From Takashimella koratensis (taxonomy: Eukaryota; Basidiomycota; Tremellomycetes; Trichosporonales; Tetragoniomycetaceae), in assembly GCA_003116875.1 (NCBI GenBank), contig BCKT01000001.1, positions 387,763 through 451,762 on the forward strand: a stretch of DNA of 64,000 nt, read 5' to 3'. Within the stretch, counting starts at the first letter, position 1. Each line of letters opens with the position of its first letter. Shown piece by piece: positions 44,478 through 55,367 of the stretch. Below the pieces are notes generated by a model. The model had not been told where the DNA came from, searched no databases, and was given only the letters and a program-made list of their open reading frames with translations. The position numbers and the translations under genes are program-made.

Positions 44478-47468
44478 CTAATCCTGGAGAAGGGCCGGCG
44501 CCAAAGCCTTGCCACGGATCTACAGCTATCAGTTCACACCCTTTTAAAACCTGACTCACCAAGCATTGCTTGAACCACTGAACATTACACCTCTTCTCCA
44601 AACCCGTCTTCACCATCCCCCCAATCGACCCTTTCCCTTTCTCTCTATCATCGTACAAGACATAATCGTGATTCCCAACGTCGGTGGGGACTTGGTAACT
44701 CGTCATGACTGTCGCTCCTAGTCCCTTCAAGCAAAACGGAGCGATCACCTGTGCAATATATCAGCATCGTTACTGACTCATCTTCGGTCACAAAGGTTGA
44801 CTCACTTGGATCTCGCTCGTCTTCTCCGAGGCAGGGCGTAGGAAGAGTACCGATTTCCCCTCGAATGGTCGCCTGACCGCACGAGCAGCGAGGACATCCC
44901 AATCTGCCTCTCCCCATTTCGGATCTACCAACTGCGACACAGCCTGGCCTAACGACGACGCCTCAATCCCGACGAGGTACGCCCTCCAGTCCACGTTCTG
45001 CAATTATTAGCAGCGACTCCTCCGCAGCCACTCACCTCTACGGCCGCATCCTCGACATACTGCGCCGCTAGAATCGGGATCCCCATCGCGAGCGCTACCA
45101 TCACTTTTGCCGTCATCGTCACCACCCCTCCAACCAGTAGAAACACCGGCGGACCCGATTTAAACCGCGGAACAGAGTTCGATTCAAACAAAGCGTCCCA
45201 CCGCGTTTCAACTGTACTACCCTGGCGCGTGATCGCTTGCTTGACTTTTTCGCCAAACGTGCCCGAGGTGAGAAAGACTTTCCCACTGAGCGAAGTGAGG
45301 ATCGTCGGAGTAACAGAATGAGGGTCGAGGAAACTTAGCATGGAATCAACCACTCGCCGGTCGTTAAAGTACGAATCGACGAATTTCTTCGATACGCAGA
45401 GGTCCTTGGTAGCCAGCTGCGATCTGACCCCGCGTCGGTCGACGACAGATACCGGTCCCTCACCTGCCCAATCTGCAGCGACGGTGTATCCCGATGCCCG
45501 AGTCGTCTCGACCTGTTCTCCCTTGCGAAGGCGGAGGAGTCTGCACCTGTCGATCCCTTGCACTTTGAACATGCCATCATCAAAGTCGATTCGGTACGTG
45601 CGTCCAGATCGCCGGGTGATGCTTCCAACACAGTAAGCGTCGATCTGTGCCCAAAGTGAAAACACTCGAAGAGAGGTGGGATCGGGCGGTGGGGACGCTG
45701 CTTTATAGCTAGACGCAACCGCGCTAGATACCGAGGTCCGCTTTGATCGCTTTCTTCGGTTCCTTGCGCGAGACGTGTGATCCTCTGGGTCTTCCGGCTC
45801 AGGACTGCTGAGTCGGCTAGAAGCAATAGATACGGGCCGCGGGGCCTTGGCTTTGGCCTTTGGGTTTGGCCGGAACGTTTCGTCATCTGGGTCCTCGGGT
45901 GCGGGGCTGCTATCCGAGGAGTGGGAGAGGTCCTCGCTTGTGATCCGACGACGATTGCGTTTACCGAGGACCCCGTAGATGACTTGGCTGTCGGGTGAGG
46001 GGGAGCGGTGTGCAGCAGGAGCGGGAAGAAAGGAGGGTGACTGGGCGGGTGAAGACTGAGCATGATTGACAGGAGGGAGCTGAGAGGGATCTTCCAGATG
46101 AGCCGAGGGGCCAGGAGCGACACCAGAGTCACGAATGGACTCTGAAAGCAATGGCGATTGAGGCACTCTTGAAGGACCGGGTACGCCATCTCTTCCGCCA
46201 TCCACAAAGGTCGATTCGAATAGAACCGGCGCCGACCTCGTCGCAAGAGGTGCGTTCGCCGCATCCACCCCCCTGTCGCGCCTCTGCAACATACGGTGCG
46301 GCGGGAGCACAGGCTTTGCTATTGGTTGCGGCCGGACCGGGGGTTTGGGGATGGATTCAATCATCTGTGTAGGGACGAATAACGCGTGCTCGTCTGAGTT
46401 TTGAGTAGATGGGAAAGGGTCAAACCGCGCGTCCGAGGAGAAGAGGTCGGATGGGGGCCGGGGGTGGTCGGATGGAGAGGGACGAGCGAGGTTGGCGAAG
46501 CGTTCGGGAGGGGAGGAAATGTATGTTGGTTCCGGAATAGACTGGGACGGGGATTGGGGTTGGGTTTCCGAAGGAGGTGGATCGGAGTGGGTGGGCGGGT
46601 TGGAATGGTTGAGGAAAGTCGGTTCGCCCCAAAATGCACCTTGGGAGGCGGGAGGAGAAGAAGGAGGGAATTCGGACCGTTTTTGAGTCTGTTGCGTCGC
46701 CCAAGCGATCTCACTTCGGGTCAAACTCGTGACGGTCTCTTGGGGGAGAGACTCGTCAACACCCAGAGATTGCGCCGCGCTGGCTCGGAATAAAGCGTCG
46801 AGCCGTTTGATAGGGGGTAGGGGAGGTTCCATCCCCCTAGTGAGACTGTCACTCCCGGATGACTGGGTCTCGTTGTTGGTTACGGGCTCGGGGTCGGGTT
46901 TGGCCAAGGAGAACGCCGCGCGGGAGGGAGAGAAATGAGTGGCGTGTCGGGAAGGGGAGATGAGAGGGCGGCTAGCCAGGAGTGGAAAGGGAGGAGGCTT
47001 GTGACTTGATAAAGGTCGGAGAGGGCTGTCCCGTTTGGATTCGGGATGGGGTGGAGTATGGCTGCCTCCAGAGTCCGGAGGGGTCGGGAAGGAGCTCTCC
47101 CCACTTTGGTTGATGGGTTCGGCGTCGACGTCCATTTCGTCGTTGCTCTCGATAGGAGAGATGGATGACGACGGAGACCTTGACTGGTCCCTCTCGGAGG
47201 TCACTTGTGTCCCATCGCTAACGCCGCCCAGCTCGTCTGGGGTGTCACCGTCCCGATGGTCAATAGTGTCACCAAGGGGTTTCTCCGGGCTAAGCGTCCA
47301 TTTGATGGGACTTCCCGGGTCGGAAAAGGCGAGTGGTTCGGGGTGAGCTGGGAGATAAGGAGGAGCAGCAGAGGTGAGAGGAAAGTGTGAGTTGGAAGTC
47401 GAGGTGGAAGGAGCGAGGACGGGCCGCGCAGAGACCGGCGGCTGCTGGGTCTCGTCCTCGAGAGACAT
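44478..47468 (-). CDS. Rad9/Crb2/53BP1-type DNA damage checkpoint adaptor (Tudor plus tandem BRCT)
   Basis: Exons 47468-45036, 44997-44806, 44748-44560 and 44519-44478 encode 951 residues. Residues 1-590 are Ser/Pro-rich and disordered, with many SP, TP, SQ and TQ sites that suit CDK and ATM/ATR-type kinases. A Tudor region at about 600-695 reads VFSLWAQIDAYCVGSITRR and RTYRIDFDDGMFKV, as in Crb2 and 53BP1 binding methylated H4K20. BRCT 1 begins LSGKVFLTSGTFGE (about 728). BRCT 2 follows and ends with the typical Trp block NVQWFKQCLIRGKAL. Such proteins link damaged chromatin to checkpoint kinases. The last exon adds only 13 residues. It is the only DNA damage response gene in the window. Confidence 0.85.
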
Positions 47469-47878
47469 GCCTGGAGGCTGGGGTGGTTAGCGGTAGGTAC
47501 GGGGTAAGGGAGTCACGGGGACGAAGCTGTAAGATGAGAGAGTGGGATGGGGAGAGAGGAGATAACAAGGCGAGGGGGAGATGCCTTACCATGGAGATGA
47601 GGGATGGTAAGTATAGTGGACATGTTCACCAAAGGAAGAGGCAATCTCATAGTCTCCGCCAGGAACAGGTGTGCCACCGAGTAATAAATGCAGCGTGGAT
47701 CAAGCGGATACTTGCTAAATGGCACATGCACCACGTGGACGACCCTGAAATACTACTCAGTCGTAAACCAAACACAACAAGTCTTCGTTCATCCAACAAC
47801 CATTTACTGACCCCATCCCCCCCCCCATTCCCCCCACCCCTCCCTTCCCTCTTACCTCTCCTCCACCGCCAGCGTGAA
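47469..47878. other. Divergent promoter between the checkpoint adaptor and the HD-domain gene
   Basis: This is a 410-bp shared upstream region. The right side is C-rich and leads into the start at 47879. A CCACGTGG palindrome lies near 47731. No gene is seen. Confidence 0.5.
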
Positions 47879-48956
47879 ATGCCCATCAGAGTCGAATCGG
47901 TCATGGAAACACCCGCTGTCGCTGCCCAAGTCGCCAAGCTCGAGTCCAAGGGCGCAGGTGGGAGGGTCCTCGATGAGACTTACAAGTGAGTCGGGCACGG
48001 GGTTTCGACGGCTGGGATAGATGGGGGCAAAGAACTGATGGAGACTAGGTCGACAGGGAATGAGGCGCTCGATACACTTGCTTTCCTCCACATGCTCGAA
48101 CAACTCAAAGTGAGTCATCTGTGATGAGCCAACCCTCAGCTGACCCGATACCAGGTGCAGAAGCGGTCAGGATGGATCCGAGAAGGCGTGAGTTGAGCCA
48201 GCTCAATTCGATTCCAATGCTAATCCTTGACAGGTCCGTCAACCCGAAAGGTGTGACCCTTTCCCCATCTCTCAAACACTAACCTCTCTAGCATCTCCGA
48301 CCACATGTGCCGTATGGCTCTCATGGCCATGATGATCCCCACTTCCACATCTCGACCTCTTGATATCCCTCGCTGCGTCATGATGGCGCTCGTTCACGAC
48401 CTCGCCGAGGCCCATGTGGGCGATATCACCCCTGTCGAAGGTGTCCCTGCTCACGTCAAGCACGAGTTGGAGGAGAAGGCGATGGATTCGTTTTTGGATG
48501 AAATGTTGGGTGGGGAAGGGAATCGACAGGCCAGAGAGAGGTTTAGGGCGTTGTGGGATGTGAGTAACTGACGAGAACTCGAAAGAGATTGCTGACCCTA
48601 GTAGGAATACGAGGCACGCGAAACACCAGAGTCCAAGCTCGTCAAGGACCTCGACAGGCTCGAGCTCGCTCTCCAAGCGGTCGAGTATGAGCGATGTGAG
48701 TTGTTTGATTTTGACCAAACTAACATTTAGCTCAAAACATCAAGTCACTTCACCCCTTTTTTATCGGCTCGATCCGTAAGTACTCTTCACCCAACCCTTG
48801 CTGATACCATCAGCACACCTGGAACACCCGAGCGTACGTCAATGGGCGGAGACGCTCATGGTCGAGCGCCACGAACTATGGTCGTCCCGTGGCCAAGGCG
48901 AGGAAGAGACTGAGGGTCTCGCAGGTGCCCAAGTCGGTTCCAAGCATGTAGCATAA
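47879..48956 (+). CDS. HD-domain 5'-deoxynucleotidase (HDDC2/YfbR type)
   Basis: Eight exons encode 254 residues: 47879-47985, 48049-48109, 48155-48187, 48234-48250, 48292-48559, 48605-48695, 48731-48775 and 48814-48956. Exon 4 is 17 nt. The family block KRSGWIREGVRQPESISDHM is built from three exons. Metal ligands of the HD fold are visible: His77 in SDHM, His108-Asp109 in LVHDLAEAHVGDI, and the Asp in LVKDLDRLELALQA. Known members remove phosphate from deoxynucleoside monophosphates. A second HD gene is not present nearby. The start was chosen at the first ATG after the C-rich leader and gives the usual short N-terminus. Confidence 0.9.
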
Positions 48957-49060
48957 TCAGACTGTTTGCATCAGGTTGAATGGATCATGTCGCTGTCTCT
49001 CTTGATTCCTACAATTATTTACACAAGAGTTCCTTTGTATATACATGGGATGGCACGGGC

Positions 49061-50401
49061 TTAGAAATACAGTCGTTGCGCGGCTTGAGGGGAGGTCTCG
49101 ACAGGGCAGTAAGGGCATTTGACAGATCGACGGCTGTGGTTAGCGCTGAGATCAAATACTAACTTACCCTCCCTTGAGGAGACGGTTGAAGCTCTCCTCG
49201 GCAATGACGTGGCCGCAGGTGAGCATCTTGGGTGGGTTCGTCTCGGTCGCTTGTTCTTTTGATACAGGGCAGACAAACACCGAGTGGTACCTACGTGCCG
49301 AAGGGAGCGCGACTTCCATCTGGATACGTTAGTAGAGCCTATGACCAAACTCACCGGCAACTCCTGCCATGTTCGAACATTGCCTACGTGCTCGCCCATC
49401 ACCCTCCTCGCCTTCTCAATCACATTCAGCGCCTGTCCCCTTGACCCTAGATCAACGGCCACCGCCAACGGATCCTCCTTGGGTAATCCGTGCCGCCGAC
49501 AAAACTCGTCCCTAAACATAGAGGTGAGTGGTGCGTTTGCATTTTCGTATGGCGACACGACCTCGTCCGTTTCCATCTCGTCAAGCTCGGCGTCGATCTT
49601 GATGTCGGTCTTGTACAGGCAGGAAGTGACGAGTTGAAGGACGGGCTGGGTCGAGACGTAGCTGAACAAGTGAGAGCGAGCGTATACGATAGCCTCGGAA
49701 GGTGAGAGAGATAGGAAGACGGCACGGTGGAGATGGTAGGGGAGAGAGGAAGGGTGTGGTGGGGCTGAAAGGAACGCTTCGTTCTCTTCGCACCATCTGG
49801 GGTTAGAAAGAACAAGCTAACAGCTCACCGGATAGCAGGAGTCAAGTCACCAGCGTCAATTTGGCTGATAATCTCGTAAAGCTCTTCGCTTAGTTCTCGC
49901 TTGCTGTCGTCGTAGACAAGGCCAGTTTCCTGCTGTCAGCTGAGAACGGGTAGACGCTCACCTCTTGTAACGCCTCGACTGCCTCCCAGAGCCCGCGTCG
50001 ACCGAGAGACGCGAGAACCGCACGGTCAAGCGCGGACGATGCGGAAGGTTGCGAGAAGAGTGGTGGGTCATCAAAATCGGAGCTGAGGCTGGACAAGTTT
50101 GGAGGGAATGCCTAAAAGTTAGTATGGGGTGAAAGCTCTCACCCACCTTGTCGACAGACTTTCCCAACGATCCTAGGGACGCATACCACGCCTTCAACCC
50201 CTTCTCCACTTCCTTTTTGGCCCTGGCGACGTTCTTGCTCAGCTCGAGGACGACCTGTTTGGGGTCGGACCCGGCGTCGAGGCGTTGACGGGCGACGGAG
50301 AAGTGGTGGTCGAGAAGGCCCTGGAGAGGGCCGGATGAAGATGTGGACGCGTTAGAGGCGAGGTCCTCGAGCGCTGCGAGGGAGTCGGCGACGTCGGACA
50401 T
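49061..50401 (-). CDS. RMD5: RMD5 (GID2), RING-like subunit of the GID/CTLH ubiquitin ligase
   Basis: Exons 50401-50147, 50111-49962, 49929-49829, 49796-49355, 49319-49168 and 49133-49061 encode 390 residues. The middle holds the LisH/CTLH region (RELSEELYEIISQIDAGDLT, then AIRWCEENEAFL, then IVYARSHLFSYV). The C-terminus is the Rmd5 RING-like domain: MEVALPSARRYHSVFVCPVS, KEQATETNPPKMLTCGHVIA and SVKCPYCPVETSPQ. The domain lacks some canonical RING cysteines, as is normal for Rmd5. With Fyv10 it forms the catalytic pair of the GID ligase, known in yeast for degrading gluconeogenic enzymes. Introns are 32-35 nt. Confidence 0.93.
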
Positions 50402-50432
50402 GGTGGGTGGGGTGGGGTGGGGTGGGGTGGAT
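50402..50432 (+). repeat. GGGGT tandem tract abutting the RMD5 start codon
   Basis: About five consecutive GGGGT units on the + strand directly touch the RMD5 ATG (which lies on the - strand). The RMD5 leader therefore reads as CCCCA repeats. The + strand has G-quadruplex potential. Confidence 0.75.
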
Positions 50433-50603
50433 GGAGAGGAGGAACGAGCAAGGATCGTATCGGTCGATAGCACGCTAGCCGGTGGCTCCGGGAAATGGGG
50501 AAATGACGTGTCTCCTAATTCCTTACGCCACCATTATCACTTTTGAACATTTTAACCTTGCTCACAACACTTTATCACCCATCCACCATCCACCTCCTAC
50601 ACC

Positions 50604-51040
50604 ATGTCGCAGCAACAGAACCCATACACCTCTTCTCGGCCAGACGAGAGCCACATCCCGCCTCGCCAGGCGCCCAAGGGCAACGAGAATGTCGAGTACA
50701 TCTGCGGTAGTGAGTTCCGCTCGGGTTGTGCGATTCGTTGGTCAGCACGAGACGTGGGTTGCTTTAGCTGACAATGGTAAGACTGCGGGACAAAGTCGGT
50801 GATGAAGGGTCAAGAGATTATTCGATGCCGAGAATGCGGGCACAGGGTCATGTACAAGCCCCGAACGTCAAGAAGTGAGTGTTGTTCTCTCATATATTGT
50901 TTAGACTTTTCGTGGAAACCTTTGCTGACGTTTACAGTTGTAAGTTGGCACAGTGGGCACGATTAATGGGCACAATGTCGAGTCGAACGCTCTGGTGATT
51001 CTCTGCTGACACCTTTTAGGTCCAATTCGAGGCGCGATGA
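50604..51040 (+). CDS. RPB12: RPB12 (RPC10/RPABC4), zinc-ribbon subunit shared by RNA polymerases I, II and III
   Basis: Exons 50604-50709, 50782-50874, 50938-50939 and 51020-51040 encode 73 residues. Exon 3 is two nucleotides, TT. The zinc ribbon is CX2C-X13-CX2C: Cys34, Cys37, Cys51, Cys54 (YICGNCGTK and IIRCRECGHRVMYKPRTSR). The conserved end IVQFEAR is read only when the TT microexon is included. Both flanking introns have consensus donors (GTGAGT, GTAAGT), GCTGAC branch points and pyrimidine-AG acceptors. Skipping the microexon would replace the last residues with an unrelated tail. The protein is a structural subunit of all three nuclear polymerases. Confidence 0.9.
50938..50939 (+). 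other. 2-nt microexon (TT) of RPB12
   Basis: TTTACAG precedes and GTAAGT follows the dinucleotide TT. It converts the phase-1 end of exon 2 (A) into ATT (Ile) and puts GTC CAA TTC in frame, giving the family's VQFEAR end. Confidence 0.8.
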
Positions 51041-52227
51041 TGAAGATGAACCCATGTTAGGTAGCCGGGGTACCCGGTCTGTATATTGATTGATTTGGGC
51101 AGCATCGACTATTCCCACTGTTCTCGCATGTACCATCATCTCTGAGACTTTTATCCATACGTTGGGTTGTTTTCGTTTGAGCAATGGGATTAGGCAAAAT
51201 CCTAGAGTATGTGTAAATAGGCTCGGGCGTGGTTTGTGACTGGGTGTGAGCCTTCCTTCCCCAGGCCGGAGGGTGGGTAGGTAGGTGCACGACGCCACCG
51301 CACAGAGCCACACCCCGGAATGCTAACCCCGGGTAACCCAGCCCAAGACAGCTTCTAGTTGCCACCCTTCTGATGAGCCCCCTTGGGGAAGGGGAGAGAG
51401 GATGCCTTTACGCTGTATGTAGAGACTGAAAGGAGCTGTGGCTGCCGTTCGCGGAAGGAGTGGAGGCGGACAAGGAGAGAAGGCTCCATGTTGGGTCAAG
51501 TGGACAAAGCTACTGCGTGTATACCTGATGCATCTTCGACCACGGGCCGGGGGTTCACAGACGAGTAGCCACTGACTCTTGCCCACCGACCCAGGACAGA
51601 AGCGACGAGTGCCTCAGTTATCCCGCCGGGGCTGTGACCCAACGCCGTGCATTAACCTCCGTCGCTGTGCCGTGTTATTTTCCATCACCCTGGCTGCAAT
51701 CTCGCGTGATTACCCACCCACTCACTATTTATTCTCCCCTCGACTCTCTCCCCATTCTTCTTTCTCACTCTCACTCACGACTACTCTCGACCACATCGAC
51801 CCCTTCCCCGTCCTACCCGTGACACCGGCATCTCTCCACTTGTCTATCATTTCCCACTCCTGAGCCAAACTCCCTCCCAACCCTTCCATCATTCCTTTCT
51901 TTTCTTTTCTCCCGCGACAGATAGACAGACACACACACATAAACTCCATTTCACCACTGTACACTCTCTCATCCCCTCTGTAAACTCTTTGATCCACCCA
52001 TTCCCTTTCCCCATCCATCCACCTCCCGATCCCATCCACCCCAACCCTCCCCATATTCCCACCCGCTGAATTCCGCTCTCCCCTTCCCACACCTCGCCCT
52101 TCTCCTACCCACGCGGGATTGCCGTTGAAAAAATCCATTTACCCATCCGGGCGACGCGTCTGTCTGAGAAAATCCGATATAAACCACTTTGACGTTAAAA
52201 ACACCACACAACCCACCACCACTCAAC
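51041..52227. other. Long intergenic region before the SET-domain gene
   Basis: This is 1.2 kb. The left part is RPB12 3' UTR. From about 51650 the + strand is very CT-rich, ending in a C-rich leader before the ATG at 52228. A short CA repeat lies near 51930. One CCCGGGGTTA copy (- strand) lies at 51324-51333. No gene or RNA is recognised. Confidence 0.55.
51324..51333 (-). promoter_or_regulatory. CCCGGGGTTA 10-mer, copy 3 of 3
   Basis: Reverse-complement match (TAACCCCGGG on the + strand) to the 10-mers at 5628 and 36664. Confidence 0.25.
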
Positions 52228-55200
52228 ATGCCGGACAACAAACCTAAGCGCCGATTCTTCTTTAAATCCAGCCTCCCCTTCCTACCCATTGTCACACCTT
52301 CCGCTGCACCTAAAGCATCTAGCCATGCTGTACTCGCCGCTCTCGAGCCCGTATCCAAACCAAAGGAACCCGTAAGCTCGACCACCTCCCTCTCCACGTC
52401 GTCTACAAAGGCCACCACTACTTCCGATGGTCTACGACGTACCCACCGCGAGACGAAACGACCCGAAGCCAGGCAACCCGTGACTCACAAGGTCAAGGTG
52501 CCCAAGGTGAAAGGTCGGATCGGCCGTCCACCAGGTCGCCCACCAGGTCGCCCACCAGGTCGCCCACCAGGTCCAGCCAAGCGCCTCGGTCGACCTCCAA
52601 AGATCCTCACTGTCACCAAAAACACCACCAAACCTGTTCCTGCTCCGATCCAGCGCCCGCCCAGCCCGCCCGACGTCGACCCGGCCAAGAAGAAGCAATT
52701 CATGACCGCGGGTCTCTACTGCCAGGATGCCGAGCCCCCCGAGTCCCGAACCCTCGTCAGCCAAGTCGTCGCATCAAGCAGCAACAGCAGCAGCAGCACC
52801 TCCCCTGCATTCCCCCCGCTCCCGCTCGATCACGGCTACAGAGTTTTCTTTGAACAGGAGAATGACTTCAAGCTGCCCTACAATATTGTCTGGGAGAGTC
52901 AGAGCGGTGCTTTGGATGGGAAGAAGCGTCCGCCTCATTTCCAAAAGCTTCGTTGCAGTGAGTTCAACGTATATTCCGTGCTGACGACAGACGTCTTCCC
53001 AGAGAGGAATAAGCAGGTCGGGGACAGAGCAATTTGCCGATGCGACCCATCTTCGCGCTGTGGGGACAACTGCATCAACAGAATCATGAGCTACCTATGT
53101 GGGAAAGAATGCCCTTGTGGTGATCTGTGTGAAAACCGAAGCTTGACAAAGAGGAAGCCGAAGATCACCAAGGTTCTCTGGGTAAGTCATGGTTTAGTCA
53201 AGCTGACAATAGACCGGGAACCGCGGATTTGGCCTCTTCGCCGGCGAAGATATCAAAGAAGGCGATTTTGTTATCGATTATAGGGGAGAGGTTATCGATG
53301 TTGAGTAAGTGCACGTTTGACAAGGCTAATTTCAGTACGTTTATCGATCGCATTCACAACGAGTACAAGGGGGATCGCAATTATTACGCGCTTGCCTATG
53401 ACAGGGATGAGGTTGTGGACTCGGTGAGTGACTATGTGACTTGTCTAATGCCAGGGTCTCCGTGGGAACGACGCGAGATTTATCAACCATGGATGCCAGC
53501 CGAATCTCGAAGTGCGCAAGCTTCAGACACTCGGCGATGGGTTTGAAGAATTTGAGATCGGCATGTGGGCTCTGAGGGATATCAAGGCGGGCGAGGAGGT
53601 AGGTCATGTTAAGATCACGCTAATCGATAGCTCTACTACGACTACAACTTTGAGAATTTCGACCTTGGGGACGACTCGCGAACGAAATGCATGTGCGCTG
53701 CGCCCAACTGTATCGGTTTCCTCGGTCGTAAAGCAGGCGAGAAGAGCGCCAAGGAGATCGCGGCGGAACTCGAGGCGACGGCCAAGGCGAATCTCGAAGC
53801 GAAACGCGACTCATTGCTCAAGTCTCGTGCGACCAAGGCGACCAAGGCGAAAATGCTCAACAAGGGGTATCAGAAGGTCGCGGCATCAGGGAAGAGGGTG
53901 ATATCGGATAGTTTGATCGAGGTGAAGAGGATGGCGTTGGTCAAGGCGCGAGCGGCCAAGGCGGCGAAAGCAGCGGCAGCCGGGAAGCCCGTGCCCGTGG
54001 CGAAGGCCAAGGTGGGCAAGGCTGCACAAGTTCGACCTCCGGCGCCTGCGATCGACTCGGCCATCACCGACGAGCAAGCCAAGGTTCTCGAGATTAAGCG
54101 CGCGTCTTTGATCAAGGCAAGGGCGGCCAAGGCTGCCAAGGCGCAGCTCCTGACCCACGGGTCCAAGACCAAGGCCGCGGCGAAAATCAAGGCGACGCCG
54201 GCTAACCCGCACAAGGCTCAGCTGCTCGAACTTCGACGCGCCGCATTGGTCAAGGCGAGAGCGGTAAAGGCGGCTAAAGTGGCCAAAGTCATCAAGGGCA
54301 CAGCCGCGGGGACAGTTGGTACCGTCGCCGGGACGATGAGCGCAATCGCTGGGAACGCAATGTCGGCAGTGGTCAACGCGGTCAAGTCGCTTCGACCTGT
54401 GGCGCCGGTCCCCACTGCCCCTCCTAAACCTAAGAAGAAGAAACGATCGAGCGTCTCACACATCACCGACCCTGAGGAGCGCGCCCAACGGATTCGCGAG
54501 ATCAAGGCCCAGTCGTTGAAGAATGCTCGAGCGGCGAAAGCCGCGCTGTTCGCTGAGAGGCAGGCGTCGGGTGTACCCGCCGAGCCCACTCACTCCCGTA
54601 TCATCCTCAAGTTACCCGCTGCGCACCCTGGTGGCCAGCCGATCGTCCAGTACAAGACCATCTCAAAGAATGGTCGCCCTATCGGTCGTCCGCCCAAGCC
54701 CAAGGTCGTCGTCAATCCGCCCCTCCCTGCTGACCCGACCGAGCGCCTCGAGGCGATCCACGAGATCAAGCGGGTGTCACTTGAGAAAGCCCGGGCGGTC
54801 AAAGCTGCTAAAGCGGCGTTGGCACGCGCGTCATCGGTCGTCTTCAATCCGCCCAAGGAACGCGCTAGCGCCGACTTGCTCGAGATGAAGCGCGAGTCGT
54901 TGAAAAAGGCTCGAGCAGTGCGGTCGGCGAAAGCGGCGCTCGCACGTGCCTCCCAGCGAGTCGCGCAGGAGCAGGAGAAGAGGAACGATGGGAAACCCAA
55001 AGCGATCAAGGGGGCGCATAATCGATTGTTGGCAAAGTTTGGGCTGCCAATGAAACGTGGTCGACCGTCGAATGCGGACAAGGCGAGGGTCGCGGCGGCG
55101 ATCATGGCCGAGCAGGAGAGGGAGAAGGGTGAGGGGGCGGCGGCGGCGGCGGCGGGGCCGGGGGTGGATGTGGAGATGGAGGTCGTGGGGAAGGAGGAAC

Positions 55201-55367
55201 CAGTGGTCAAGGCTACTCCACCGAAGAAGGAGGCGATCAAGAAGAGGAACGGAGCGCCAATGGGTTGGGCTTTCGTCACGGATGAACCTAAGCAAGCGGA
55301 GGAGCCAGGACCGTCAAGTCGAGGCGCGAGGCTCGCTGCGAGGCGGTCATTGTCGGTCATGCCGTAG
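52228..55367 (+). CDS. ASH1/NSD-like SET-domain histone methyltransferase with AT-hooks and C-terminal helix repeats
   Basis: Exons 52228-52957, 52991-53181, 53213-53304, 53336-53423, 53455-53598 and 53631-55367 encode 993 residues. Overlapping AT-hook-like GRPP units lie at about 97-115. The AWS Cys cluster follows (CRCDPSSRCGDNCINRIM, CPCGDLCENRSL). The SET core runs from TGNRGFGLFAGEDIKEGDFV to RFINHGCQPNLEVRK and YYDYNF, and the post-SET cysteines are KCMCAAPNCIGFLG (about 434-447). AWS-SET-postSET order fits the ASH1/NSD/SET2 group (H3K36 methylation). No WW or SRI domain is seen, which argues against Set2. The usual NHSC box is NHGC here. Residues 466-857 hold seven copies of a Lys/Ala-rich unit. 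All five introns are 31-33 nt. Confidence 0.87.
52525..52573 (+). repeat. 12-bp tandem repeat coding GRPP units
   Basis: About four copies of GGTCGCCCACCA (first copy diverged) encode consecutive Gly-Arg-Pro-Pro, the AT-hook core, in the SET protein N-terminus. Confidence 0.85.
53781..54955 (+). repeat. Seven diverged copies of a Lys/Ala-rich coding repeat
   Basis: Copies start near 53781, 53911, 54076, 54215, 54490, 54754 and 54874. The shared pattern is acidic residue, K/R-R-x-SL, x-KARA-x-KAAKA. Examples are LEIKRASLIKARAAKAAKA and LLEMKRESLKKARAVRSAKA. Spacing varies from about 120 to 275 bp. Confidence 0.8.
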
